Shown here one piece after another: positions 18,256 through 27,656 of a DNA stretch of 64,000 nt. The stretch covers positions 1,984,001 through 2,048,000 of the forward strand of contig NZ_CABPSK010000001.1 of assembly GCF_902459645.1 (NCBI RefSeq). Reading direction: 5' to 3'. The notes under the pieces were generated by a model, which ran no database searches, was not told where the DNA came from, and was given only the letters and a program-made list of their open reading frames with translations. The position numbers were made by a program, and so were the translations under genes. Source of the DNA: Pandoraea pneumonica (lineage in GTDB: Bacteria > Pseudomonadota > Gammaproteobacteria > Burkholderiales > Burkholderiaceae). Numbering within the stretch: position 1 is the stretch's first letter; the number at the start of each line of letters is the position of its first letter.

Positions 18256-21200
18256 CTATGCCTTCTCGACCTTCACCAGGAACGACTTCACTTCCGGTGT
18301 CTGCGAGTTACCGTCGCCGACGATCGGGGTGAGCGTATTCGCAAGGAAGCCCGGTTTGGCAACCCCCTTGAAGCCCCAGTGAATCGGAATGCCCACGTGA
18401 TGAACGGTCTTGCCGTCGATCTGGAGCGCCCTCAACCGCTTGGTCACAACCGCCTTCGCCTTGATGTAGCCCCGGTTGGACGACACCTTGACCGTGTCGC
18501 CCGACACCACTCCGACCTCCTTCGCGAGCCCTTCGCCAATTTCGACGAATTGCTCAGGCTGGATGATCGAGTTGAGCAACGCGTGCTTGGTCCAGTAGTG
18601 GAAGTGCTCGGTCAGACGATACGTCGTCGCCACATACGGGAATTTGTCGGCGGTGCCCATCGTCGCCAGATCGTCCGGGAACACGCGGGCGCCCGGGTTG
18701 CTGGTGGCCTTGGGCTGCTTCGGGTGCAGCGGGTTGTAGCCCAGCGGCGTCTCGAACGGCTCATAGTGCTCAGGGAACGGCCCTTCGGCCATGCCACCCT
18801 TCGCGAAGAAGCGCGCCACGCCTTCGGGGTTCATGATGAACGGGCCCATGCCGCCAGCCGGATCTTCATCGACCTTGAAGTCGGGCACGTCGGCCCCCAC
18901 CCACGCCTTACCGTTCCACGACACCAGCTTGTGCTTCGGGTTGAACGGCTTGCCGGCCACGTCGGCCGAGGCGCGGTTGTACAGAATGCGCCGGTTGGCA
19001 GGCCAGGCCCACGCCCAGTTCAGCGTCTGGCCGATGCCGGTCGGATCGCTGTTGTCGCGCCGCGCCATCTGGTTACCGGCCTGCGTCCACGAACCCGCAA
19101 AGATCCAGCAGCCCGACGACGTGCTGCCGTCGTCCTTCAACTCGGCAAAACCCGCCAGTTGTTCGCCAGCCTTGCGCGTGACCTTCGTCGGGTCTTTCGG
19201 ATCGACGATGTCCTTGAGCGCGCGGCCGTTGTACTCCTTGGCGATTTCTTCCGGTGACGGACTCTCGGGCTGTGCATACGGCCATGCGAGATTCACGATC
19301 GGGTCGGGATACTTGCCCCCTTGCGTCTTGTACAGATTGCGCAGACGCAGGAACAGCCCCGACATGATCTCGATGTCGCTACGCGCTTCGCCCGGCGGCT
19401 CGGCACCCTTCCAGTGCCACTGCAACCAGCGACCGGAGTTCACCAGCGCGCCATCTTCCTCGGCGAAGCAAGTCGTCGGCAGGCGGAAGACCTCGGTCTG
19501 GATCTTGCTCGAATCGACGTTGTTGTGCTCGCCGAAGTTCTTCCAGAACTCGGACGTCTCGGTCGCGAGCGGGTCCATGACGACGAGGAACTTGAGCTGC
19601 GCGAGCGCCGAATCCCACTTGACCTTCGCCGGTGCCGCCGCAATCGGGTTGAAGCCCTGCGCGAGGTAGCCGGTGATCTTGCCCTTGTTCATCAACTCGA
19701 GCACTTGCAGCAGGTCGTACGGCTTGTCGAGCTTGGGCAGATAGTCGTAAGCCCAGTTGTTCTCGGCAGTCGCCGCGTCGCCCCACCACGCCTTCATCAA
19801 GCTGACGTGGAACTTCGGATAGTTCTGCCAGTAGCTCAACTGGTTCGGACGCAGCGGCTTTTGCGTGCGCGCCGTCAGGTACTGCTCGATGGACTGCTCG
19901 GCTTGCTTGGGCAACGACATATAGCCCGGCAGCAAGTCGGTCATCAGCCCCAGATCGGTCAGCCCCTGAATGTTGGAGTGACCGCGCAGCGCGTTCATGC
20001 CGCCACCCACCGCACCGATATTGCCCAGCAACAGCTGCACCATGGCGCCGGTGCGAATGATCTGCGAGCCGATGGAGTGTTGCGTCCATCCCAGCGCGTA
20101 CAGAATCGTCATCGTGCGCGTGGGCGTCGAACACTCGGCAATCTGCTTGAAGATGTACTCGACCTTGTCGGCCGGCGTGCCGCACACCCGCTCGACCATA
20201 TCGATCGTGTAACGCGAGTAGTGCTGCTTCATCAGTTGGAAAACCGTGCGCGGGTGTTGCAGCGTCGGGTCGGTGAGCACATAGCCGTCCGCGCCCTTCT
20301 GGTAGTCCCAGGAGCTACGGTCGTAAGTACGCTTCTCGGCGTTGTAGCCCGAGTAGATGCCGTCTTCGAACGTGAACTCGTCTTTCACCAAGAAGGTGAA
20401 GTCGGTGTAGTTCTTGACGTATTCGTGTTGAATCTTGTCGTTCGTGAGCAGGTAGTTGATCAACCCGCCGAGGAAGACGATGTCCGTGCCGGTACGAATC
20501 GGGGCGTAGTAATCCGCGACCGATGCCGAACGGTTAAAGCGCGGGTCAACGACGATCAGGCGCGCTTTGTTGTGCGCCTTCGCCTCGGTCACCCATTTGA
20601 AACCGCACGGGTGTGCCTCGGCTGCGTTGCCGCCCATGATGAGTACCAGATCCGCGTTCTTGATGTCGACCCAATGGTTCGTCATCGCTCCACGGCCAAA
20701 CGTCGGGGCAAGACCTGCCACCGTCGGGCCATGTCAGACACGTGCCTGATTATCGAATCCCAGCATCCCGGTACTGCGGATGACTTTGTGTGTGAGGTAT
20801 CCGACTTCGTTGCTCGACGCCGACGCGGCCAGCATGCCGGTGGTCGTCCAGCGGTTGACCGTCATGCCGTCGTCGGTTTTCTCGACGAAGTTGGCATCGC
20901 GGTCGGCCTTCATCAGCTTGGCGATGCGATCGAGCGCGTCGTCCCAAGAGATGCGCTCCCACTTATCCGAACCCGGCTTGCGGTACTCGGGATACTTGAG
21001 GCGATTGGGGCTGTGGATGAAGTCGATCAGGCTGGCCCCCTTCGGGCACAGCGTGCCGCGATTGACCGGGTGGTCGGGGTCGCCTTCGATGTGGAAAACG
21101 CTCTTCTTCGCGTTCTTGGCACCGTCGCCGTAGCTGTACATGAGAATGCCGCAAGCGACAGAACAGTACGGACAGGTGTTTCGGGTCTCGGTCGCTCGCG

Positions 21201-21324
21201 CGAGCTTGAACTGGCGAACTTCCGCCAGCGCAGCGTCGGGTGCGAACCCGAGCATTGCCAGACTGGACCCTGCCAGCGTTGCGCCACTCACTTTGAGGAA
21301 CTGGCGCCTGGACATATTAAGCAT
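18256..21324 (-). CDS. fdnG: Formate dehydrogenase-N/O alpha subunit, selenoprotein (UGA = Sec197)
   Basis: Periplasmic Mo-bisMGD catalytic subunit that oxidises formate to CO2. The full gene is 1022 aa only if the in-frame TGA at 20734-20736 is read as selenocysteine (residue 197, context [14 protein letters not shown]). This matches E. coli FdnG (about 1015 aa, Sec196). The N-terminus has a twin-arginine signal ([11 protein letters not shown]) and the [4Fe-4S] motif CPYCSVAC plus GTLCPKG (Cys51, 54, 58, 93). A strong GAGGAG precedes the ATG at 21324; ATG at 21315 is an alternative. A SECIS hairpin follows the TGA. A naive gene finder would split it into two genes. Confidence 0.96.
20705..20722 (-). 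promoter_or_regulatory. Bacterial SECIS element in fdnG
   Basis: Eleven bases after the TGA the minus strand reads GG-T-GGC-AGGTCTT-GCC-CC: an upper stem GGC/GCC with GGTCT in the loop, a bulged T below it and a lower GG/CC pair. The bulged U and the GGUCU apical loop are the determinants recognised by SelB in E. coli fdhF/fdnG. Its position directly after the UGA, inside the reading frame, and the presence of selABC next door make the call firm. Confidence 0.92.
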
Positions 21325-21510
21325 GGGGGAATTCTCCTCAAATCTTTGGAATCTTTGCGGGAGTTTGTTGAGTATAGAGCAAAGTCTTGAACGTTTTCCG
21401 TGACTTAGCACAAACCATGCCGAAACTGTCGTTGCACCGCACAACATGGGAACTTCCCCAGCAATTTGGTATTCTGAGCGTCACTTTGGTCACCGTCCCC
21501 CCGAAAGGTA

Positions 21511-22212
21511 ATGGATACATTGCCCCCAGATGATGATGTGACGGACCTGATCGCGTGTCCCAACTGCGACACTCTGCACCGTCGCATGGATCTGCCGCCG
21601 CACGAGACCGCCCGCTGCGTGCGCTGTCACTCGGTGCTCTACCGCTCTCCCGACCTGCGCCTGTCGCGCGTACTCGCGCTTACGGTGACGTGCCTGATCG
21701 TCTTCGCCATCGCCAATGCGTTCCCGATCGTCGAAATCGAGGTGCAAGGCATCTACACCCAGACCACGCTCATCGGGGCGGCGTGGGCGCTCTATCGCGA
21801 AGGCATGTGGCTCGTCGCCCTGCTCGTCTTCGCCACGACGGTCCTGTTTCCCCTGTCGCAACTGCTCGCGCTCGTGCATCTGATCTGGCCGCTCTCGATC
21901 GGCCGTCGGCCTTATGCGGTGTTCACGGTCATGCGCGCCATCGAGTTCTGCCGCCCGTGGGGCATGATCGAAGTCTTCATGCTGGGCGTGCTGGTCTCGC
22001 TGGTGAAACTCTCGGCCATGGCAAGCGTGTTGCCGGGCATCGCCCTCTGGGCCTTCTGCGCGCTCACGGTGTTTCTCGCGATGGTGCTCTCTTACGATCT
22101 GCGCAATCTCTGGCAGTTGATCGACCACACGCCCGATCCGGCGGTCGAGGCTGGCCGTGCTGCACGCGCTGCACGTGCCGAAGGCGCTAAACACGAGACG
22201 GCGGCCCGATGA
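21511..22212 (+). CDS. pqiA: PqiA-family membrane protein, first half
   Basis: Inner-membrane protein of 233 aa with an N-terminal zinc-ribbon-like pair (CPNCDTLH ... CVRCHSVLY) followed by four hydrophobic helices, the layout of one half of E. coli PqiA. PqiA works with PqiB and PqiC in lipid transport between inner and outer membrane. Here the two halves are separate genes: this one ends in an ATGA overlap with the next. It is divergent from fdnG over a 186-base gap. A short GAAAGGTA precedes the ATG. Confidence 0.9.
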   Translation: MDTLPPDDDVTDLIACPNCDTLHRRMDLPPHETARCVRCHSVLYRSPDLRLSRVLALTVTCLIVFAIANAFPIVEIEVQGIYTQTTLIGAAWALYREGMWLVALLVFATTVLFPLSQLLALVHLIWPLSIGRRPYAVFTVMRAIEFCRPWGMIEVFMLGVLVSLVKLSAMASVLPGIALWAFCALTVFLAMVLSYDLRNLWQLIDHTPDPAVEAGRAARAARAEGAKHETAAR

Positions 22213-22853
22213 GATACCTCACCGCGAAAGCCGCTGGGCTGGTGGCCTGCCATGTGTGCGGTCGGCTCTCACGCGAAGTGAAAACGGTGGAAAAGGAACG
22301 CTGCCCGCGCTGCGGCGCAGTGCTGCATCAGCGCAAGGTCGACAGTCTCGTGCGGACTTGGGCCTTGCTGATCGCGGCGGCCATCCTGTACATTCCGGCC
22401 AACCTGCTGCCCATGATGCAGACGCGCTCGCTGCTCGGTAACTCCAGCGACACCATCATGAGCGGCGTGATCTATTTCTGGACAAGCGGCGAATACGATC
22501 TCGCCATCGTCGTGTTCACGGCCAGCATTCTGGTCCCCATGCTCAAGCTCATTGCGCTGTCGCTGCTGTGTTTCACCGCGCAGCGTGGCGCCCGTTGGAA
22601 ACCGCATCAGCGCACGAAGCTGTATCACATGGTCGAGTTCATCGGCCGCTGGTCGATGCTCGACGTTTTCGTCGTGGCGCTGATGGTCGCGCTCGTGAAT
22701 ATTCAATCGCTGGCCGTGATTCAGGCCGGCCCCGGCATTGTGGCTTTCGGCTCCGTGGTGGTGCTGACCATGCTGGCCTCCATGCAGTTCGACCCGCGCC
22801 TGATCTGGGACCAGATCCGCGACGACGACACCGAACAGGATGACCATGACTGA
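22209..22853 (+). CDS. pqiA: PqiA-family membrane protein, second half
   Basis: Second PqiA-like unit of 214 aa: zinc-ribbon cysteines CHVCGRLS and CPRCGAVLH at residues 14-36, then helices including YIPANLLPMMQT and the family stretch LYHMVEFIGRWSMLDVFVVA. It corresponds to the C-terminal half of the fused E. coli PqiA. It starts within the previous stop (ATGA) and its end overlaps the pqiB start by 14 bases, so the order pqiA1-pqiA2-pqiB-pqiC is one translationally coupled operon. Confidence 0.9.
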   Translation: MRYLTAKAAGLVACHVCGRLSREVKTVEKERCPRCGAVLHQRKVDSLVRTWALLIAAAILYIPANLLPMMQTRSLLGNSSDTIMSGVIYFWTSGEYDLAIVVFTASILVPMLKLIALSLLCFTAQRGARWKPHQRTKLYHMVEFIGRWSMLDVFVVALMVALVNIQSLAVIQAGPGIVAFGSVVVLTMLASMQFDPRLIWDQIRDDDTEQDDHD

Positions 22854-24516
22854 CCCGAAAGACGAGAAGAACGACAAGGACGCGAAGCCAACGCCCGCCG
22901 GTGCGGACGACCTGCCCACGCCTGCCATCGAGCGGCGCAAGCGCTGGGCGCCGTCGCTCGTCTGGCTGATTCCGCTCGTCGCCGCCGTCATCGGGCTCTC
23001 GCTCGTGGCCAAAGTGCTCATCGAGCGCGGCCCGACGGTGACCATCGACTTCAAGACCGCCGAAGGTCTCGAAGCGGGCAAGACGAAGGTCAAGTACAAG
23101 GAAGTCGACATCGGCACGGTCAAGAACATCGAGCTGTCCGACGACCTCTCGCACGTGCGCGTGACCGTCGATCTCACGAAGAACGCCAAGCGCTTCGCCG
23201 TGAAAGATTCGCGCTGGTGGGTCGTGCGCCCACGCGTGGCGGGCGGCAGTGTCTCCGGTTTGTCGACGCTGCTCTCGGGGGCGTACATCGGCGCTGACGC
23301 GGGCAAGGCCAAGGACTCCGCCGATCACTTCGTCGGTCTGGAAGTGCCGCCTGTGGTGTCGAGCGGCCAGCCCGGCAAGCCGTTCATCCTGCACGCGGCC
23401 GATATCGGTTCGCTCGACATCGGCTCGCCGATCTACTTCCGCCGTATTCAGGTCGGGCAGGTCGAAGCCTATTCGCTCGACCCGGACGGCAAGGGCGTGA
23501 CGCTGCGCGTCTTCGTGCAAGCGCCTTACGATCAATACGTGGGGACCAACACGCGCTTCTGGCACGCGAGCGGCATCGATCTGCGACTGGATTCGAGTGG
23601 CTTCCAAGTGAACACGCAGTCGCTCGCGTCGGTCGTGATCGGCGGCATTGCCTTCCAAGCACCGGCGGATGCCGGGGCGGGCGTGATGGCTAAGCCGGGG
23701 CAGGAATTCCGCCTTGCCCCCGACGAATCGACCGCCATGAAGGCACCCGACACGCACCCCGTGCGCGTGGTGTTCCGCTTCCAGCAGTCGCTACGCGGTC
23801 TGGCCGTTGGCGCGCCGATCGACTTCCGGGGCATTACGCTCGGCGAAGTCACGTCCATCGGCGTGGAGTTCGATCAGGCCACCAAGCGCATCGCGATGCC
23901 GGTCACGGTGGAGTTGTATCCGGACCGTCTGCGCCGGCGCGACCCGAAGAACAATCTGCCGCGCAACGAACTGGCGAGCCATCAGATTCTCAACGCGCTG
24001 GTTGCACGCGGCCTGCGCGGCCAGTTGCGCACGGGCAATCTGCTGACCGGCCAGTTGTACGTGGCGCTCGACTTCTTCCCGAACGTCACGCCCGCGAAGG
24101 CCGAAGAAGTGGACGGCGTACTCGTGCTGCCGACCGTGCCGAACACGCTCGACCAGTTGCAGCTTCAAATTGCCGACATCGCTGGCAAGCTCGACAAGAT
24201 TCCGTTCGACACCATCGGACAGAATCTCAACTCGTCGCTGGCCAAGCTCGACAAGACGCTCGACAGCGTGCAAGGGCTGTTTAGGCAACTCGATACCGAA
24301 ATTGCGCCGGAAGCCAAGGCCACGCTGGGCGAAGCGAAGAAGAGCTTCGGGGCGGCCGAGCGCACGCTGTCCGAAGACGCGCCGTTGCAGCAAGACGTGC
24401 GACAGGCCATGCAAGAACTGACCAAGACGCTGCGCTCACTCAACACGCTTGCCGATTATCTGCAACAGCACCCTGAAGCGCTGGTGCGCGGCAAACCCAA
24501 GGATCCGCAACCATGA
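22840..24516 (+). CDS. pqiB: PqiB/MCE-domain intermembrane transport protein
   Basis: Single-pass inner-membrane protein (helix about residues 38-60) with three tandem MCE domains in the periplasm, beginning near FKTAEGLEAGKTKVKY, HAADIGSLDIGSPIYF and FQQSLRGLAVGAPIDF. A C-terminal helical region rich in Lys/Leu/Gln (about residue 430 on) would form the needle-like coiled coil seen in PqiB. It carries phospholipid between membranes with PqiA and PqiC. At 558 aa it has the usual length. The next gene begins in its stop region. Confidence 0.93.
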   Translation: MTMTDPKDEKNDKDAKPTPAGADDLPTPAIERRKRWAPSLVWLIPLVAAVIGLSLVAKVLIERGPTVTIDFKTAEGLEAGKTKVKYKEVDIGTVKNIELSDDLSHVRVTVDLTKNAKRFAVKDSRWWVVRPRVAGGSVSGLSTLLSGAYIGADAGKAKDSADHFVGLEVPPVVSSGQPGKPFILHAADIGSLDIGSPIYFRRIQVGQVEAYSLDPDGKGVTLRVFVQAPYDQYVGTNTRFWHASGIDLRLDSSGFQVNTQSLASVVIGGIAFQAPADAGAGVMAKPGQEFRLAPDESTAMKAPDTHPVRVVFRFQQSLRGLAVGAPIDFRGITLGEVTSIGVEFDQATKRIAMPVTVELYPDRLRRRDPKNNLPRNELASHQILNALVARGLRGQLRTGNLLTGQLYVALDFFPNVTPAKAEEVDGVLVLPTVPNTLDQLQLQIADIAGKLDKIPFDTIGQNLNSSLAKLDKTLDSVQGLFRQLDTEIAPEAKATLGEAKKSFGAAERTLSEDAPLQQDVRQAMQELTKTLRSLNTLADYLQQHPEALVRGKPKDPQP

Positions 24517-25214
24517 CGAGACCGACCGATATGTTCCGTAGCGCCCACCGCCTATTGGATCGCCGCGCGGCGGTGCGCGCCGCCGCGCTGGCCTCGGCCA
24601 GTCTCGTGTTGGGGTTGGCGGGTTGCGCGTCACCGCCGTCGAGCTTCTACACGCTTACCGATGCCGGGGCGGGGTCGCCGGGCAATTCGACCGCTGGTTC
24701 GACGAACGCCAGCACCGTCGGCACGAACGCCCCGGCCACGCTTTACGCCATCGAGGTCTCCCCCGTGGCCGTGCCCGAACAGGTCGATCGCCCGCAGATC
24801 GTGGTGACCAAGGGCGGTGGACAAGTCGATATTTTGGAAGCGTCGCGCTGGGCAGCGCCGCTCAAGAACGAGCTGACGTCGACGATCTCGCGCGGACTCA
24901 CGCAGCGTTTGGGCGCGATGGATGTCTACGGATTGCCGCGCGCCGACGGCGTGACGGTGTATCGCCTATCCACCGCCGTGCAGCGTTTCGAGACGGCACC
25001 GGGGCAACAGGCCGCACTCACGGCCGTCTGGACCGTGCGCCGCGTGCCGGGCGATGTGGTGTTGACGTGCCGCTTCAGCGGCACGGAACCCGCGTCGGGC
25101 GGCATTCCCGAAGTCGTCGCCGCCCAACGCAAACTGGTAGACCGGATGACCGACGGTATCGGCCGCGCCATCGCCAGTAGCGCGCAAGGGGCGACGCCCC
25201 GCTGCGACGCTTAA
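24513..25214 (+). CDS. pqiC: PqiC-family outer-membrane lipoprotein
   Basis: Lipoprotein of 233 aa with signal peptide and lipobox LGLAGC (acylated Cys near residue 38), followed by SPPSSFYTLTD, the usual start of PqiC/YmbA (ABC-type transport auxiliary lipoprotein) proteins. It is thought to cap the PqiB tunnel at the outer membrane. A Ser/Thr/Asn/Gly-rich insert lies just after the lipobox. Its start overlaps the pqiB stop by ATGA; it closes the operon and converges on the next gene. Confidence 0.9.
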   Translation: MTRPTDMFRSAHRLLDRRAAVRAAALASASLVLGLAGCASPPSSFYTLTDAGAGSPGNSTAGSTNASTVGTNAPATLYAIEVSPVAVPEQVDRPQIVVTKGGGQVDILEASRWAAPLKNELTSTISRGLTQRLGAMDVYGLPRADGVTVYRLSTAVQRFETAPGQQAALTAVWTVRRVPGDVVLTCRFSGTEPASGGIPEVVAAQRKLVDRMTDGIGRAIASSAQGATPRCDA

Positions 25215-25224
25215 TTCAACGCGA

Positions 25225-26178
25225 TCAGGCGCGCTCGCGCGCCAGATACATCGCTTCTCGCCCGACGATGGGCTCACGCGTCGGCATAATGACGGTGCAG
25301 CCATCGAAGGGCGCGACGATCTGCTTGTCGCCATCGGTGGCGACCAACTCGTCTTTGCTGAACACTTCGAAGCCGACGACCGGACGCGAGAAGCGAAACT
25401 CCGGCGTCTGAACGACGTGCGTCTCGACTAGCTCGAAACGGCGTCGTGCGCTCGGTTGCGCCTCGACACCTGCCAACCTCTCCGCTTCCTCCGCATCGAT
25501 CAGCTCGAAGTGCGCGAGGAATCGCGTGGCCGCAGCAATGGCCACCTTAGCGCTCGACGGTTTGAAGTGCTGACCGCATTCGATCACTACGGCTGCCCCT
25601 GTCGTCGTAGCAGCATCGCCGAATCGACGGAATTGAATGAGCGGCGTGCCCGACCCAAGCCCCTTCGGCATGATCAGGTGCAAGCCGCAAACGTCGATCG
25701 CCTCGGCAAGCGCGGTGTTGCGCTGCGCGTCGGGATACACCCAAAACGGCGGCACATCGAGCGACGTTGAGTGAATGTCCAGGATGTGATCGGCCGCGTC
25801 CATAAAGGGGGCCAGTTCGCGCAGGCGCCGAACCTCCGGGCTATCCGACTCGCCCTGCAAATACTCGTCGGACCAGATCCGGTTCAGGTTGTGCACCAGT
25901 TGTCGGCTGGCAAACGGCGTCGATTCGTCGAAACTCTCGTACGCCGCGACGTTGGCAAACGTCAGCGTGAGCTTGCCGCGCGCCGGACGCACCCCGCTAT
26001 CGAGCAAATGGGTGACGGCGTGCATGCCGCAAAACTCGTTGCCGTGAATGAGTGAACTGATCAGCAGATGCGGCCCGGGCAGTCCCGAGTCGAAATGGTG
26101 AACGTAATCGGTCCCCGTGTTCCCCGCCTTGTAGGCAGAGATATCGCGATACATTGCCTTGCTGTTTTGTGTGTCCAT
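25225..26178 (-). CDS. Succinylglutamate desuccinylase/aspartoacylase (AstE/AspA) family hydrolase
   Basis: Zinc carboxypeptidase-fold deacylase of 317 aa. The Zn ligands are visible as SLIHGNEF (His45, Glu48) and DIHSTS (His136), with the substrate-binding NLNRIW near residues 97-102; a C-terminal barrel-like region follows. Family members remove acyl groups from N-acyl amino acids. The start is uncertain: ATG at 26178 is preferred over an upstream TTG at 26196. It is divergent from an amino-acid-type binding protein, with a 12-bp palindrome between them, so linked regulation is plausible. Substrate not determined. Confidence 0.85.
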   Translation of the reverse strand: MDTQNSKAMYRDISAYKAGNTGTDYVHHFDSGLPGPHLLISSLIHGNEFCGMHAVTHLLDSGVRPARGKLTLTFANVAAYESFDESTPFASRQLVHNLNRIWSDEYLQGESDSPEVRRLRELAPFMDAADHILDIHSTSLDVPPFWVYPDAQRNTALAEAIDVCGLHLIMPKGLGSGTPLIQFRRFGDAATTTGAAVVIECGQHFKPSSAKVAIAAATRFLAHFELIDAEEAERLAGVEAQPSARRRFELVETHVVQTPEFRFSRPVVGFEVFSKDELVATDGDKQIVAPFDGCTVIMPTREPIVGREAMYLARERA

Positions 26179-26285
26179 GATGACCGGAATGCCCAACGAA
26201 TCGACGGCATTATAGGGCTCGCGATGTCCTCACGGGGTGCGCGCCAGCCCGCCGAATCTTCTACGCAACGCTTAGAAAATTTACG

Positions 26286-26297
26286 GATTGCGCAATC
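26286..26297. promoter_or_regulatory. 12-bp palindrome GATTGCGCAATC, candidate operator
   Basis: A perfect 12-base palindrome lies about 90 bases upstream of the binding-protein gene and about 108 bases upstream of the divergent deacylase gene, in an AT-richer stretch. Perfect symmetry in a divergent promoter region suggests a dimeric regulator site. No regulator gene is adjacent, so the protein is unknown. Confidence 0.4.
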
Positions 26298-26384
26298 GAT
26301 TACGAGATGTTTAAGATATTCGAGACCTTGCCTGCGCCACCGCGGTGCAACAGGTCGACATAACTCGAATATCGGAGACAAGCC

Positions 26385-27632
26385 ATGCCCACCCTTATCC
26401 GGCGCGCGATTGCGTGCGCCGCCTCTGCGCTCGCCTTGGGCGCCCTCGCCACCAGCTTCGCCCCGGCCGCTCAAGCGGCAGCCATTTCGGATGGCGTCGT
26501 CAAGATCGGCGTGCTCACCGACCTGTCGGGCGTGTCGAGCGACAACGCCGGCAAGGGGAGCGTGCTCGCCGCCACCATGGCGATCGACGACTTCGCCAAA
26601 GACCACAAGGTGCTGGGCGCGCCCATCGAACTCGTCTCGGCCGACTCGCAAGGCAAGACCGACACGGGGGCGACCATCGCGCGTGAGTGGTACGACCGCG
26701 ACAAGGTCGACATGATCACCGACCTCACCTTCTCGAACGTCGCCCTCGCCGTCGACCGCATTGCCGACGAGAAGAAAAAGATCGCCCTCGTCACCGGTGC
26801 CGGTTCGTCGGCCATCAGCAATGAACAGTGCACGGCACACAGCGTGCAGTGGATGTACGACACGTACGCGCTCGCCAACTCCACTTCGCAGGCATTGCTG
26901 CGCCGCGGCCTGAAGTCGTGGTACTTCATCACCGCCGACTACGCGTTCGGTCAGGCGCTGGAGAAAGACGCCAGCGAGATTCTGACGCGTCAGGGTGGCA
27001 AGGTCGTCGGCTCGGTCAAACACCCGGTCAATTCGCCCGACTTGTCGTCGTATTTGCTGCGCGCGCAAACCTCGGGCGCACAAGTCATTGCGCTGGCGAA
27101 CTCCGGTACCGACACGCTCAATACGGTCAAGCAAGCGTCGCAGTTCAACATGATTCAGGGCAGCAAGCAGGTCTTCACGCCGCTGCTCTCGCTCATTACC
27201 GAAGTGCACGGCATGGGCCTGAAAAACGCCCAGGGCATGATTCTCACCAACGGCTTCTACTGGGATCAGGACGACCGCTCGCGCGGCTTTGCACAGCGCT
27301 TCTATGCGCAGCACAAGAAGATGCCGACGATGATGCAGGCAGCGGTCTATTCGGCCGTGCTCAATTATCTGAAGGCCGTGCAGGCCGCAGGCACCGACGA
27401 CGCCGATGCCGTGATGGCGAAGCTCAAGACGATGAAGATCGACGACCCGGTGATTCGCAACGGACAGATTCGTGCGGACGGCAAACTCGTGCACGACATG
27501 CTGCTCGTGCAGGTCAAGACGCCCGCAGAGTCGAAGTCGGAATGGGATCTGTACAAGATTCTCGAGACGATTCCGGCCGATAAGGCGTTCGCGCCGCTGG
27601 CCGAATCGAAGTGTGCGCTGGTGAAGAAGTAA
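26385..27632 (+). CDS. ABC transporter substrate-binding protein, branched-chain amino acid (LivJ) type
   Basis: Periplasmic binding protein of 415 aa. It has a Sec signal peptide (basic start, hydrophobic Ala-rich core, cleavage near AQA/A at residue 28) and then a type-I periplasmic binding fold starting GVVKIGVLTDLSGVSSDNAGKG, typical of the Leu/Ile/Val or amide/urea-binding group. An SD (GGAGA) precedes the ATG. No permease or ATPase genes are adjacent, so it is an orphan that must use a transporter elsewhere. Similar proteins often bind aromatic or other carboxylates, so the ligand is open. Confidence 0.9.
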   Translation: MPTLIRRAIACAASALALGALATSFAPAAQAAAISDGVVKIGVLTDLSGVSSDNAGKGSVLAATMAIDDFAKDHKVLGAPIELVSADSQGKTDTGATIAREWYDRDKVDMITDLTFSNVALAVDRIADEKKKIALVTGAGSSAISNEQCTAHSVQWMYDTYALANSTSQALLRRGLKSWYFITADYAFGQALEKDASEILTRQGGKVVGSVKHPVNSPDLSSYLLRAQTSGAQVIALANSGTDTLNTVKQASQFNMIQGSKQVFTPLLSLITEVHGMGLKNAQGMILTNGFYWDQDDRSRGFAQRFYAQHKKMPTMMQAAVYSAVLNYLKAVQAAGTDDADAVMAKLKTMKIDDPVIRNGQIRADGKLVHDMLLVQVKTPAESKSEWDLYKILETIPADKAFAPLAESKCALVKK

Positions 27633-27656
27633 TCGGCAACGCTGGCGCGACGGCGG

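Noticed and set aside
20734-20736. TGA stop in the middle of fdnG as sign of a pseudogene
   Set aside because: SECIS hairpin directly after it, position identical to E. coli Sec196, and selA/selB/selC next to the gene make it selenocysteine.
19321-21390. Long plus-strand frame of 689 codons
   Set aside because: It runs antisense to fdnG and reflects codon bias in GC-rich DNA; no SD and composition is Arg/His/Gln-rich.
26061-27494. Minus-strand frame of 477 codons
   Set aside because: Antisense of the binding-protein gene; the plus-strand frame has a signal peptide and family motif.
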